Shown in pieces: positions 45,979 through 58,559 of a DNA stretch of 64,000 nucleotides. The translations under genes were made by a program, and so were the position numbers. Under the pieces are notes generated by a model, which made no database searches, was not told where the DNA came from, and saw only the letters and a program-made list of their open reading frames with translations. Each line of letters starts with the position of its first letter. Within the stretch, counting starts at the first letter, position 1. The stretch lies in assembly GCA_950097015.1 (NCBI GenBank), contig CATNEN010000039.1:5720501-5784500 (forward strand), read 5' to 3'. The stretch comes from Macrostomum hystrix. Taxonomy: Eukaryota > Platyhelminthes > Macrostomidae.

Positions 45979-47777
45979 ACTGGACAGTCCGTTATCGTCC
46001 TGGCAGCCAGGAATCTGATGCAGATAGCCGTAGCCAATGCCACAGCCCAGGACGCCGTCACCGCCCCAGTCGGGATCGGGCGTGACGGTAAGCTGGCGGA
46101 ACTGATCAGTGGAGCTGCAGTAGACATACAGCTGCAGTACAGAGCAGGGAGGCCGGGACTCAATCAGCTCGAACAGGTCCTCGTGAGAATTCAGCGAAGC
46201 TGCTTCTTTAATTCCAACTATTTCGTCACCACCACAAACAGCGGCACCAACAATGAAATCGCTGCCAGGATGCAAGCCAGCTAGACTGGCTGGGGAGCCG
46301 GGTGCTACATCAAGAATGCGCCAGGCTAGCGCCGGCTGGCCCGCATGGCTGCACAGCCTCACACTGATGCCTAGCAGGCCCTGGCCACCCCACGAGTTGT
46401 TGGCTGACAAATCTGATGACCCTGTTGTCGTGACAATGGCTACACTGACTTGGCGCACCTGTCTTACCTTGCTGCTGTACACAGACAAGTTAATGAAGGT
46501 GGGAGTGGCCAAGACTGCACGTTCAGATGATATAGCTGAATGCCAGTTTTTCGGCATTAGCATGCCATGTGGCTGTTGTTCTGCAGTCTAAATTGGAATA
46601 AAATTTTATAATAAATGATGATGTGATGCCATTTAATATATTACTTAATGACCTTTAGGGTGCCACGTTTCCTCTTACGACTTAAACTAATATTAATTTA
46701 AAGTTCTTTAGATTGGCAAGCTATATTTTAACAAGCTAAGAATAGGCCCTATGATTTATTCAATGCAAAGCTTGGTTACTTCCCAAAAATATTTGGAAGT
46801 CTAGCTACTATTATGAAAAACTATAATTGCAGGAGTGCTGCAGGCAATGGTACATCATTTGGTCACACTATGCAAGTCTGCCCATTTTACTGACTCCTCA
46901 GCACAGAAACTCTAAAACTGTATGCAAGCACATGCTCACACAAGTGGGTACATCTGCATTCTGCATTAACTTTCTCATTGTCAAACAGTGTAAACTTTCA
47001 TTGTGAGTTGGAGGTTGGCCCTGAAGGGCAAAATTATATAACAAGCCCTTAGGTTTTCTCTCTAAATGGAGCTACAGCCCAAAGGCCCAAATAAATGAGG
47101 TCTTGCCAAGAAGTCAAGTTTAGGTACCTTGGTGCAGGAGGCAAATGAGTTAACCATGCTGCCACACACCCCTAGCAATTCTTTGTCCAGGTCAATGATT
47201 TAGAGTAGCTGTGCCATATAAGGCAAAATTGATTGATGTGAAGCTACTTATTGCAAGTTTTTTAAGTTGAAGTTTTAAATAAATTGAAGTCACTTTTTAG
47301 ACTTACAATCTAATATAGCAATTAATTCTATAACAAAACCTAAAACTCAAGCCTTAGATAATAGCTAAATGTTAACTTACCATATATTGTCCATTAATGG
47401 CTAATATAAAGTCAAAGAATGGTTGAAGACCTGCTTGTTCAGCTGGTGAATTAGGCTGAACCTAAAATGTTTCAGTTTATGTGTAAATATAGTGTTAAAT
47501 TTAAGAATAAAGAATAAAAAACATATGTACATATGCATAATTACTTGTCTTCTTAAATTGTGAACTGTAGTTTGTTAATATTAAACCAGCTATCCTATAG
47601 AACTGTTTGTTTAATGATTTTTCCACTTCAAATTATTTATTTTATATTTGCATAGTTCAAAAATATGAAACACATAAACAAATTAACAGTCAAACACACG
47701 GGAAGCAAAGTTGTTTGTTATAGTTTACTCACCACATCATCACAATACGAGGGTATACTACGTGTACACTTGGACAT
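45979..47777 (-). CDS. GORASP: Golgi reassembly-stacking protein (GRASP55/65), N-terminal region
   Basis: Exons on the minus strand are 47777-47733, 47461-47381 and 46587-45979, all in phase 0, giving 245 residues so far. GRASP proteins tether Golgi cisternae through two PDZ-like domains. Exon 2 carries the PDZ1 hallmark NSPAEQAGLQPFFDFILAIN. Exon 3 carries YSSK, SWGGQGLLGISVRLC, SPASLAGLHPGSDFIVGA, LFELIES, LYVYCSSTDQFR and DWGGDGVLGCGIGYGYLH, all in family order. The first exon (MSKCTRSIPSYCDDV) is the least sure, because families usually have a longer, myristoylated MGxxxS start. Exon 3 ends at a GTAAGG donor after the conserved core. The downstream Ser/Pro-rich C-terminal exons were not found in 44-46 kb; they may be short or diverged, or the frame may read through and end at about 45928. 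Confidence 0.85.
46820..47200 (-). mobile_element. tRNA-derived SINE, family 1, copy E
   Basis: On the minus strand, the tRNA-like head is the most complete of the family: gtggcagcatggttaactc (A-box), cctgcaccaaggtacc and a diverged B-box (aacttgacttc). The body and the 3' end (tgaccaaatgatgtaccattg) follow. It lies in intron 2 of the GRASP gene. Confidence 0.7.
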
Positions 47778-50055
47778 GGTAATAGTGTGAATTAATTATA
47801 CTATCTAAGACACATCATTTTTATGACATTTAGATTTATGCGCTGAAGTGGCAGAATCTTAAAAGTGTATCAGCCTTGTGCAAGCAAGATGCGAGACATG
47901 AAAAAATATATACAGTCAAAAGGTTGTGGCTTGTGTTATATTGTGATTTGATGTGGCAAATGAACTATAACAAAAAACTTGCTTCCCGTGTGTGTTTAAC
48001 TGTTAATTTGTTCATGTGATTCATATTTTTGAACTCTGCAAATATAAGAGAAATGATTTGATGTGGAAAAATAATTAAACAAATGGTTCTATAGGATAGC
48101 CTAAAAACCATAATTTTGTGCTAATCTAAGTGGGTGTAATGTGACAATGAAGTTTTATTTAGCACCCTATACATGAACTTAAACACTTAGACCCCCTAGG
48201 TAATAAAAAGTATAGTACAAAAATATCACTTTAAATTATTAGGCCAGCCAATGCTCTAGCACAAAAGAATACACTGCTCTATAATAGAGAAATTGAAGTG
48301 TTTATTATCTTGACTACCATAAACATAGTTACCAATTACCACATACATTTTGAACCCAAGTTGCCAAATGAGATTTTGAGGAAACTGGAAACCAGTATAT
48401 GCCAAAATATAGCTTTTAAAAGTTTGAGACTTACCCTTAAAATGTGATATGCATATTTACTACCAGGCTTTTGATTATTATATGAATTGCTAAATATGAG
48501 ACCCATTCTTTTGTAGGCAAAAATTCAAGGTTAACATTTAGTCAGTCAGCTAAAAGGACAACACCAAGGGTAAAAACAGTAGTCTAGCCTAGATATGGTA
48601 AGCTAGAAGCAAGACAGCAATCAATAATTAGCTAGCTACCCTATCTCTTCAACAACAAAAAGTTCATAGCTGTCGACTGCTACTACTTTTACATTTGCAG
48701 TAGGCCCTAAGCTAGCTAAGCAAGCTATTAAAAACTAAGCATTATGTAAATCGCATTAAGGACAAAATGAAAATGGGTGAATAGTGAAGCCACAAATTAG
48801 ACTAACTTTAGAAGTTTAGCTTAGTCCCAGCTAATCTATGTTTACGAAGTAATAGTAAGCTATTAATAGTCGACTTATTTGCATACATTGGCGTCAATTC
48901 AGAGCGTCATGATGATATAGCCGGGTGACTATTTTCTTCTATTTTCGTTTAAAACAAGCTGTAGCAAAATACTTAAAAAACAAACAGCTTGTTTGTTGTT
49001 TAAATTCGTGTACTTTATACTAGTTTAAGCAAAAATTTCCCAACTAAGTCTGTAGAAAGACTACAGTCACATCATTGCTTCAATGTCAAAGAGAAAAAAA
49101 AGAAATAATAATCGATGAGCTATTAAATAATTAGCAAACTTAGAAACACAATTAAGATTACTTTAACTCGCACAATTTTAAACGTAGCAAGTCAAACTTA
49201 AAAATATAATAAGGGTATACAATCCTTAAAAGAACCTTTAAGCTAAACAAATAATCCCCTTAAAAGTCCCCATAAATGTTTTCTATATCAAAAGTTGCTA
49301 TTTATATTTTTTAATATAATCACTTAATGTTGCAAAAAAACTTTCTTTTTTCAAATATGAGTTTTGGTTTCTCCGCCGCTTCACAAGAATTTTAGTGCAA
49401 AAATGTTTATAAGTATTATTTTTTATTGTAATTTTTTATTGTAATTTTTTCAGTAGATTAACTGTTTTATTATTTAAAGCCAACCTAATAACATGTAATA
49501 ATTAATGACATGAAAGACTTAAAAAACTAAGCAAAATAAAATTAGGCCTAAATTGAAGAAAAAACTGGAATAGAAATTTCAGTTAAAAATCAGATAAATT
49601 ATCGTTACTAAAAGCCACTGGAGTAATACGAATATAATGGAAATACGATTTATAAAAACTGAGCTTTGAAGCTATCTAAAACATATCGCCAACATGTAAC
49701 TACTTTCTTGTTATCTAGAAATGATCTAGCTTTAAAAAATATCTTTTCAAGTAAGTTTAAAGAGTATAACTGCAATAATAATACTTTCTTGCGATTATTC
49801 ACTCGAACAAGGCTCAAATTAAAATAATAATAGCGCTTAAATCTTAATGGTGTTACTTCGATGTCTTTAAATGCAAGAATGCAACTCTAAATGTAAATTT
49901 CAGGGTAAGTAAAGACAAAGCAAGTGCAAGGAATTGACACTTAATCAGCTTTCATTGAATGGAGGCTAAATTTACAGAAAATAGTCAGCTAAAGCGACCG
50001 ACAAGGTAAATCTCCTAAGTTCTCTTTAACTCTTTAAGATATGATCCGATAAGAA
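47778..50055. other. AT-rich intergenic DNA
   Basis: This 2.3-kb region between the divergent GRASP and kinase genes is AT-rich, with no recognised exon. It presumably contains both promoters. Confidence 0.5.
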
Positions 50056-52604
50056 ATGAATCTAATAAATTCAATTTATCAAACTCTGCCCAGGATTCTT
50101 ATGAGCTCAGCTCCGATCAACAGGGTAAAATCTAGTCCCTCAGAAAAGAAGCAAAAAAATCTGCAGCAACAACAGAAAAAGCCTCAGCAGCAGCAGCAGC
50201 AACCACAACAACAGAATGATCCGCAACCGCAGCAGCCAGATTTACTTCTAAGCCTAGCTGCTGACCCCAGTCAAGCAGATCGACTGCGCAGCCTGCTGCT
50301 CCAGACGCCCCAGTCAGAGCTGCAAACTAGCGAGCCTGGTACCGGCCACTCGCCTCTGATTAAGGCTGCGCTCTATGGCAACTCAGCAGCGCTGCGCCTG
50401 CTGGTCAGTCGGGGAGCGGACGTCTCGGCTGTTGGTGTTGGCGGGAACACTGCATTGCATCTGAGCGCTATGCGTGGCGACTCCGACTCTGTGCGCTGCC
50501 TGCTAGACGCCGGAGCTCAGTCGAATGCGGCAAACTCGGCCGGAGAGACGCCCGCTGATTTGGCCACCAATGAGGAGGTTTGTCGTCTGCTGGCTGAATA
50601 CTGCCGGCTGATGCCTCGATCGGGGAAGTACACTGACGAAACAAAAGCTGATGCTGCGCGCATAACAGAGTCGTCAGTTTCCCAGGTACTCGTAGGTCTG
50701 CAGTGCCGTCTTGTTTCTAGGGCTTAAAACGTTTCCCTTAGGAGAAGTGAAGAATGGTTCTGCAGGACGACAACAAATTTCCTGTCGTGCAGATATACAT
50801 TTATTCTTATTTTTAGCTCCCATCAGCCGCTCCTGGTCAAGCGTTGAACGTAGCACCCTCCGTCACACATGCGCCAGCTCGGCTTCCCGGTGCCATCTCA
50901 GGACCGAAGAAGCTGAATCGCAGCGGTGGCCACAATCTGGGAGGCACCGCCACCCTTCAGCAAGCCGCAGAGAAAAGAGCGGCGGTGAAAGACTTCTTGC
51001 GGCGGCGCAGCAATGGAGTTGTGGCGAAAACGCCGCATCAGGAGTCACCCTCTGAGGTACATAAGGTGCAAGTAACTTTGCCGAAGCACCCGGAGCAATC
51101 GGAAAGTCTAATGCCCAAGCCGGATGGCGACAGTTTGACGAATGCTGCAGTACGGGCATCTTCAGAGGTGGAAAGGTACAAGAAATGATCTACTGCAGGC
51201 GCATTTGTATGGTTCTATCACCGTAACATTTATTTTCAATTTACAGCTTTACTATGCCGAATATCGAAAGCAACAAAAATAAAGCAAACGCAAGCAGCCC
51301 TAGAAAAGAAAGTGGCCTCTTAAACGGAAACTTGTATGACAACGCAGGAAATGCCCACCAAAATGATTGTAACACAGCCGCAAGTGAGCCAGGCAACAAA
51401 GCCCACATGCCAGAGTGCAACCTGAGTAACAAGGATCTCATGTTACCGAGAGAGCCCCTACTCCAATGGCGTCAGGGTCCCCTTTTGGGACGCGGAAGTT
51501 ACGGCAGCGTTCATCAGGGCCTCACTGACTGCGGTCGCATCATCGCCGTTAAGCGCGTGTGCGTCGACTGCGAAGCTGAACTTCGACGCATCCGACGCGA
51601 GGTCGAGATCTTGAGCTGCCTGAGCCACCCCAACATCGTCCAGCTGTTCGGCACACGGCAGTCCGGCGGAGACTTTCACATCGCCATGGAGCTGGTACCT
51701 GGCGGCAGCGTTCGCAGCTTGCTGGACCGATTCGGTGCCCTCACTGAGCGGCAGTGCCGCGGCTACCTGGGCCAAGCGGTCAGTGGCCTGGCTTTTCTTC
51801 ACGACAACGGCATCCTGCATGGTGATATCAAGGTTTTCAATGCACCTCTATGCAATAACTGCTCTTCTATACGCCATTTTCTGTGAAAAATCCTACAAAT
51901 CTCGACCGAATGATCAGTTTATTTTCTATTCGAAAAATCTATAAACGTATTTTTTGATCGTGTGCAGTATTTCTTGACGTCACCATTTTTAAGAAGCTTG
52001 TAGTTTTTGGAAAAGTAAAGCACACATACCGGGGTTGGACCCAGACTCAGATATTTGATGCTATTGTGTAAACAAAAGAGCCTCCCTTGCGCCACCTTTG
52101 AAGGGCCACAACATCATGGTGTCCGACGCTGGCATTGTAAAACTGATTGACTTTGGCTGCTCGCGGCGCCTGCATCGCCAACTCGGCCAGGAACAGCCGA
52201 CAATGCCATCGTCGATGGTCGGCGGCAGCGCCGCATCACTGGACGCCGCCTCATTGAACGGCACGCCCTACTGGATGGCGCCCGAGGTTGTGCTGGCATT
52301 CGGCTGCCAGCCGACCAGCCCTGATGAGAGCGGCGGCGGCGCCGGGCTGCAGCTGAAGTCCGACTGTTGGTCAGTTGGCTGCACATTGCTGGAGATGGCC
52401 ACCACTCTGCCTCCCTACGCCGACATGTCTCCGTTTGCAGCCGTGTTCGCGATCGGCCGCGGCACACCGGAGCCTCCAGCGCTGCCGGTCGGCTTCTCTC
52501 ATCGAGCGGTGGACTTCTACGCTGCCTGCCTACGGCGGGAACCCAAATTTCGACCATCCACGCAGGAGCTACTGAGGCACGAGTTCTTGTTGGCTTCTCC
52601 CTGA
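50056..52604 (+). CDS. Ankyrin-repeat MAP3K19-like protein kinase, four exons
   Basis: Exons are 50056-50685, 50817-51175, 51247-51832 and 52104-52604, with phases 0, 2 and 0, giving 691 residues (or 676 if the Met at 50101 is used). After a Gln-rich stretch (37-60), residues 97-182 form ankyrin repeats (GHSPLIKAALYGNSAALRLL, NTALHLSAMRGD). A disordered linker precedes the STE-type kinase domain, from about residue 401. It has the glycine loop GRGSYGSV, IAVK (K432), REVEIL, catalytic HGDIK (D523), DFG (541-543), YWMAPE, and a C-lobe like MAP3K. The GIVKLIDFGCSRR segment is closest to MAP3K19/YSK4. The HRD arginine is Gly, and the activation loop has an extended Ser/Ala-rich insert. All catalytic residues are present, so it is probably active. 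The intron splitting HGDIK from GHN has a weak GTTTTC donor. Confidence 0.82.
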
Positions 52605-54981
52605 GGTGACGACGAAGTGACGTCACCAGAGCCTTGCCAGCGCATATCTTGAGTCTTGCGATTAGTAATTTGCAGTTGGAAATTAGTTATTTTTTTCCTT
52701 TTCATTTCAAAATTTGAGTAGATTTTTGACTGCTTCGAAGAATTAAATTTTCTAAGAGTATTATCTGTTATTTACACAGTTTATCTTCTTCTCACCAAGA
52801 TATTTTTAGCTCACCAAAACCTGTAAATTGTATTTGATGTACATGTCCAATATGACTGCCTGTATCATGACAAACTTTAATCATTCTCGAATTACAATAA
52901 TATCTTAGAGCTACTACTCTTCGTGTTTTTGCGCTGTCCGAATACAGTTTTAAGCTAGAATTTTAAAAGTATGCGAATTAGGGCATCGTAAGTTATAAGT
53001 CGTCAATTTAATTTACGCAAATATGCATCGTACTAGTAGTACTTTGCACATTTCACATGTCATAACAAATCAAAAAATTAGCTAAATAATTTTATGGGAC
53101 AATCGACTTTCTTCAGGTTGGATACTTTGACGCATCATTTGCCTTATAACTCTGCATTTTATTTCTGCTATAATCTTTATTGTCAAATTACCATGCACTA
53201 ATTCTACCGGACAATAGTGCTCCGGACTGTCTTTGAAAGAACTTAATTTAATGGCTTTGGTCTTGATTTTTCTTTATTCCTCTAGAATTTCATAAAATAT
53301 ATAGTTTTTTAGGTTAATTAAAACGTCTATTCATTTTATTTTGGTATGATATAGATCTTTGTTATCCGAATCAGTGAGGTTGCAAGTAAAGTAAATGATC
53401 AACGATTCGTAAGTTGTAACTAATCATTTTGCACGCAATATGACACTTTACCGCATTATAGCCATATTTAGCATTTTGCCTTCGATACACATTTGGTGTG
53501 CTGATGTTACCTTCTCAGGTGACACCAATTCTCCTCTGACTATAAATTGTAACTTTATAGCCGCATGCTTTCTCAGAGAACCATCAGCAGAAAATCTTAA
53601 TTTTCGTATATGGTGACGTTAGACTTTGAGCAGAGTTTACCTGGAAAATTTCATTCCTGCTGATTTTGATTTTTTTTCTCATCCGTGATGGCTTCGAAGC
53701 CACTCTGCTCCCCATGCGTCTATTCCGCTTCACTGACGCAGCCAGAGCAGCTTTGAAGGTTTTGTCAAACTTCTGAAAGGTGACATTTCCACATCCAAAA
53801 TGGCGCTCACTTCATAACTTGTTAACTCCCGGAGTTGACTGTCGCAACTCGCTTCAGCAGAAAGATCGTTTACTAGAGTATCCAACAGGCTGTTGTCGAG
53901 TGCCTTGCTGAATCCGATTCCAGGCACAGGCAAGCCAGTGTACTGATTGAACATTCGCCCACGGCCACGGAGTTGGCATACAAAGTCGATTTCATCACGC
54001 TGCAACCCGCAAATCTCGCCTCCTTCTATACAAGGGTAGTGTATCATGTTCTCAGAACGCTCATGTCAGGTGTTAATATAACAATATGGATAGGCTCATA
54101 GAAATTGACAGTAATCTATTTATGAGATCTATGACATAGCCATAGACATTGACAGCGGGCGCGACAGCTGGCATGAAATGGAGTCAATGCATTGAAATGA
54201 AGGCGTTTTTGCCATAGACAGTTGCAGCGGGCGCAAAATTTCATTTCTTGCCCGCTGCTGGGGCTGGCTCTTTTATGCCATAATAATAATATACCATTAA
54301 TACCCATGCTTTAAGGGCGTTAATGGAAAATCAGAGGGCGCCGTTAGGTTTTTGACCGATTCGCTCATTTCTGCCCTAAGCAGCCTATCCATATTATTAT
54401 ATTAAAAACCAATAATAAGTTAGACATTTTTGCTATTTTTACTCGTTCTTTTCGGCTCAGAACTAAAATGAAATACAGTTTGCATTTTCTGCCATATAGA
54501 CCAATTCCACTTATCAAGACTAGCACAGAATTTACACATCAAGACTAGCAGTTTGACTCGTTGGCCGAGGAATAGCGTTTCTCGGCCCGCCTTTGAAATC
54601 AAGAAAGGATACAAATCCACTTCACGGCCCTCGGATTCTCCTGCTTTCTGCCCTAGAAAGCCTGAAGGATTTATATAGTCACTGTAGCCTCATAGTAAAA
54701 AATTTGCATGTTAGTCCAAGTAAAGTACTCGTCGGTTTATAATCTTGATATTTTTTCGTGTATACGAGGTGTTACATGGTTTCCCTACCTCCAATACTCG
54801 CCATAGACACTAGTTTTCACCGATTACCAGTTATTTAGCGGAATGCGTCAAAGTCCTCTTCGCTTAAACGCATAGCTTTAAGTCTAGACGTCGCATTCGT
54901 AATTGCAACAAGCAAACAAGCGAGCCCAAAAAGCCAGAATTTTGCTAGGCTACTAACTTCGAATCACTCGCTGGATTGGAC
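52605..54981. other. Intergenic DNA with one unrecognised frame
   Basis: The sequence is mostly AT-rich. A possible ATTAAA polyadenylation signal for the kinase lies at 52742. A minus-strand frame at 54047-53730 (105 residues, containing LQRDEIDFVCQLRGRGRMF and LRELTSYEVSAILDVEM) looks protein-like but matches nothing I know; it could be an exon or a transposon relic. Confidence 0.35.
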
Positions 54982-56312
54982 ATGGCCACGAGCTCGCCGA
55001 ACTCACAAAGTGAGCCTACGTCGGCGCTCATAGAACCTGACGGCTTCTCGAGCTTGTCGTCGTCTGCGCTCAACCATCTTGAGCAGTCGATGTCGTCCAT
55101 CATGGAGATGGCGGTTCGGGACCAGGTCCACAAAAGTTTGCAGCGCATTGAACGGTACATGGCCAGGCGAAATCCTGGCGCCCTGCAGAAAATATTCAAC
55201 TCTTATGCTTCGGGAACGTTCGCTGATCCGCGCAACACCAACCAGAATGCCCAGGTCGGCATGACGCGGTTCCTGGTGCCGCCTCCACAGAGGCTGTTAC
55301 AGAAGCAGCAGCAGCCGAAGGAGGAGCCGATAGTGTTTAACTATAAACAAAGTCGAATGGAGCAGGATCATATTGACCTACGAGTGGTTGGTAAGCTGGC
55401 TTAATAAATCGTTTCATTACCTATGCATTGAATCCAGAAAATGAGCATTTTCTTTTGCACAGCATAGCAAAAGAAAGATAGCCTTAGACAATAATTTAAA
55501 GCACGTAGAATTTAACGTAGTATGCTGCGATGATATAAATTTATTTGAATTCAACAAAATTTGTGAACTGCCGTCAAACGATTTTACCTACCACAGAGCA
55601 CATTAAGATTCCTCACGGCATAGCGCTGCGCAGTCTGATAGTTCCACCGCCACCAGATGCTCTGTTTACCGATGACTATCCGGACATGCCACTGGAAGAG
55701 CTCCTACAACAGCAGCAGGGCTTTGAATGGTTAGATACCAATGTTAGCAACGCTGAGCAATGTGCTCGGCGAGCAATGACCCGCGAACTTGTTAAACAGA
55801 GTCTCGACGACTGGGTGTTCCTCTACTTCCGGGTGCAGAAACGCAACTGGGAGAGCACGGTGGTCGAGGAGAAGAAGAACGCCACCGATGTGAACATGTA
55901 CGCAGAGGACCAGGTGCACAAGTGGACGCTGAAACTGCGCTTCAAAATGCTGCGAATGGCGCCCATTAAGACGGCTCTAACCGCGTTCCTGTCCCGCATG
56001 GGTCTGGAGAGCAACCCCAACATTGTGTTTTGTCGGGACGGCTTCTATGGCCTAATGGACGTTGGTAACATTTACGGTGAGCTCACCAAAACGCCCTGCT
56101 CCACGATCAGCTTCAACTCAACGCCGAAATATCTCGGCCTGAAGAACGGCGATGGAATCTTCGTAAACTCGGTTAGCGGCACTCAACGCCAGATGATGGA
56201 GGACGTACCCAGACAGGATGTCCCGAAGAAGAAGGAGCACAAACAGCACGAGGCTGGCGAGGATGAAGAGGGCGAGTTCGAGTTCATTGAGGAGGGCGAT
56301 GAAGCGGAATAG
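54982..56312 (+). CDS. Unrecognised acidic-tailed protein with possible ubiquitin-like domain, two exons
   Basis: Exons are 54982-55390 and 55597-56312, with intron phase 1 (GTAAGC donor, ccacag acceptor), giving 374 residues. The start is the first ATG of the frame (MATSSPNSQSEP). An N-terminal helical segment (SIMEMAVRDQVHKSLQRIER) is followed by a Pro/Gln-rich linker. Residues about 250-335 could form a ubiquitin- or SUMO-like fold: KWTLKLRFKMLRMAPIK is strand-like, and TPKYLGLKNGDGIFV matches the end of Rad60/SUMO-like domains. The C-terminus is Lys- then Glu/Asp-rich (EDEEGEFEFIEEGDEAE). I do not recognise the full architecture; the Ubl call is inference. Confidence 0.6.
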
Positions 56313-57725
56313 GTTGAAGAATCGTGGGGCCTATTTGCTAGGCAAGACAAAAGTTTTAAACATTGAAATTGAAAATAACCTTGAGATTACAAACTGTCCG
56401 TATCTCAAGGCTGAAAAGCTGTTTCATTTTCCGCATAACTTCCAAAACAAAGCTTCCAAACAAATGTTAAGAAAAGCACCAAAAGCACCAAGGCTTTCAT
56501 TTTCTAATCCTTGCAAAATGCGCGACAGGATCTAAGAGACCTCAGAGGCCTTTTATTTGCTAAGTATTGATGCGAATAGCAGTACACAATAAAACAGAGC
56601 AGCAGGAATCAAAGCCTGAATTCTCTCACTGTTGTTCAGTGCCTTCGTGCGGTTGATATGACAACTTTCCGCTCCCAAGCTGTAGTTCCTTCTCCTCTCT
56701 TTCAGCTGTGACTTCCTGCAGAATGAATAGCACATTTTCGCAACAATCGCTCAGCAATCCCTCTTCCAGCAGCTTCGCCAGTCTGTTTGATTGACATAAT
56801 ATTCGTCACTTCTCCTCATCCCCACAATGTCTTGGTTTCTTCCGGCATTTTCCTTGCATCCCATCCCATTACACAGTTTTCATCTTCCGCACACGACATC
56901 TTTCTTATCTTTCTAAGAAACAGGGCAATTTTCATTTTGCCGAACAAGGAAATTGTGCGTCCTTTTGATTGACACATGGATTCCGGGGTTTATTCTTCTG
57001 TCCCCGTATTTTCATTTCTCTGTTTTTTGACTTGACTTCTTCGGAGTGCTCGATGGAAATTAATGGTACTACGCTTTTGAGCTCATAGCCAGGAACGAAT
57101 TTGTGTCTGGCGCAACAAATGCGCTCCGTATAGTGGTCCAATGACGAGCGAGCATCTCGTTTATGGGCGTGAAACTAACCCATTTTAAACAGTTTTCCTA
57201 AATGCGGCCAACAAGGTTTCCAATTTAATCCCATGAGATATGTGACTTATGCGCACCAACTTGAGGAAAAAAAGGATCAATTCAGTTTAACCAACCTGTG
57301 CATTGGTAGGAAACTCATTTTCAGCCCCTTACTTAAACAAAATACATGCATGGAAATATACTAGCTTGTAGATTGATTAGATAGATGAAGTTTAGATAGT
57401 CGCGATTCCAATCGCGCATTATAAAAACTGCTGCTTGGACATTTCTTGCACTTTAAAAGGTTTTTAATCCAAAAAAAATAAACTTGCACTTTTTAGCTGA
57501 TTGTTCTCAGATTTAAATGCACTTTAGCAGAGCCGCGGTCGTGACTGGGCCTGCCCATGGTCGATTGCTTCCATCCAATCAAAGTGGGCGGTGGGTGATG
57601 ACATAAACCTTATACTCGTAAGATAGAAGGCGGTGATTACTAATCGCTCTGCTTCACCTAAGACATAAATCTATAAAAAGCAAGTTTTATAAATCCTAAA
57701 GTTTTACGGGCCTCGTATTAGCCTT
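56313..57725. other. Intergenic DNA
   Basis: No recognised gene is seen. A short minus-strand frame at 57141-56932 has several Cys and Lys residues but no family match. From about 57395 the sequence is duplicated upstream of WSC-PAN gene 3. Confidence 0.4.
57672..57679 (+). promoter_or_regulatory. TATA box of WSC-PAN gene 2
   Basis: TATAAAAA lies 58 bases before the start codon, leaving room for a short 5' UTR. Confidence 0.5.
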
Positions 57726-57729
57726 CATA

Positions 57730-58559
57730 ATGAACAGAGAAAACTGCATGCGACTTGGAGTTTGTGTGCTTGTTTGGTTGATTGCAGCCGTCAGCTGCGC
57801 TGTGCTGCCACCACAGCCTCTGAGCTACAGCTCCGTTGGTTGCTACGTCGATGGTTCGAATAGCAACAGAGACCTGCTCGGACTGCAGAATGTGCTCAGC
57901 TTCGGGCCATACAATACGGACGGCGACGCCCCAAATTTTGTCCTGAAGATGGCTCCCGGAGAGCTGCTGACGCTCGAGCTGTGCAGCCGGATCTGCTCCT
58001 ACGGCAGATTTCGCTACTTCGGCACGCAGTCCCAGGGCTACTGCGGCTGCGACTCAACCTACGGCTCATTGGGAGCCGCACCTGCCAGCGATTGTAATGG
58101 ATATCCTTGTTTTGGTAATGAGTTCCAGAAGTGCGGCGGAATCTCCAGGAATTCCATCTACGAGAACTTCTACTCACCCAGTAAGTGAGAAAAAATACAT
58201 ATTCAGAATACCTCTGTGAATATTTCTCTCACCAAGTAAGTGAGAGCATATTCAGTATTCCTCTGAGTCCGGTTTGCTAATCTAATTCGAAGCCTTTCCG
58301 CCAAAACCTACTCACAGTTGGTCCCAAGATGTCAAAGCTGTCCATGGCTTCCATGCCGAGCTTTTCCGTCAGTGCCGGGACTCCGTCGCACAGCAGCGTG
58401 CTCGCCACCAGCGACATCGAGTGCGCCGCCGCCTGCCACCGCAGCCCGGACTGTCTGGTGTGCGCCTTTGCCGAGTCCAGTCGAATGTGCCGCCTCATGA
58501 AGTTCTTCGCTGTGCCCAGCGAGGTCGCCAGCGAGTCGCAGTGGGTCTGGACCAAGTAG
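57730..58559 (+). CDS. Secreted WSC-PAN protein 2, two exons
   Basis: Exons are 57730-58180 and 58318-58559 with a phase-1 intron (GTAAGT donor, ctcacag acceptor), giving 230 residues. A signal peptide (CVLVWLIAAVSCAVL) precedes the WSC domain: SVGCYVDGS, LCSRICSYGRFRYFG, YCGCDSTYG and KCGGISRNSIYENFY. Exon 2 is PAN-like (ECAAACHRSPDCLVC, SRMCRLM) and ends QWVWTK. It is almost identical to the gene at 62161 apart from a diverged patch after CNGYPCFG, where several replaced residues cluster. The short intron contains no repeats, unlike that of gene 1. It is probably secreted and carbohydrate-binding. Confidence 0.88.
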
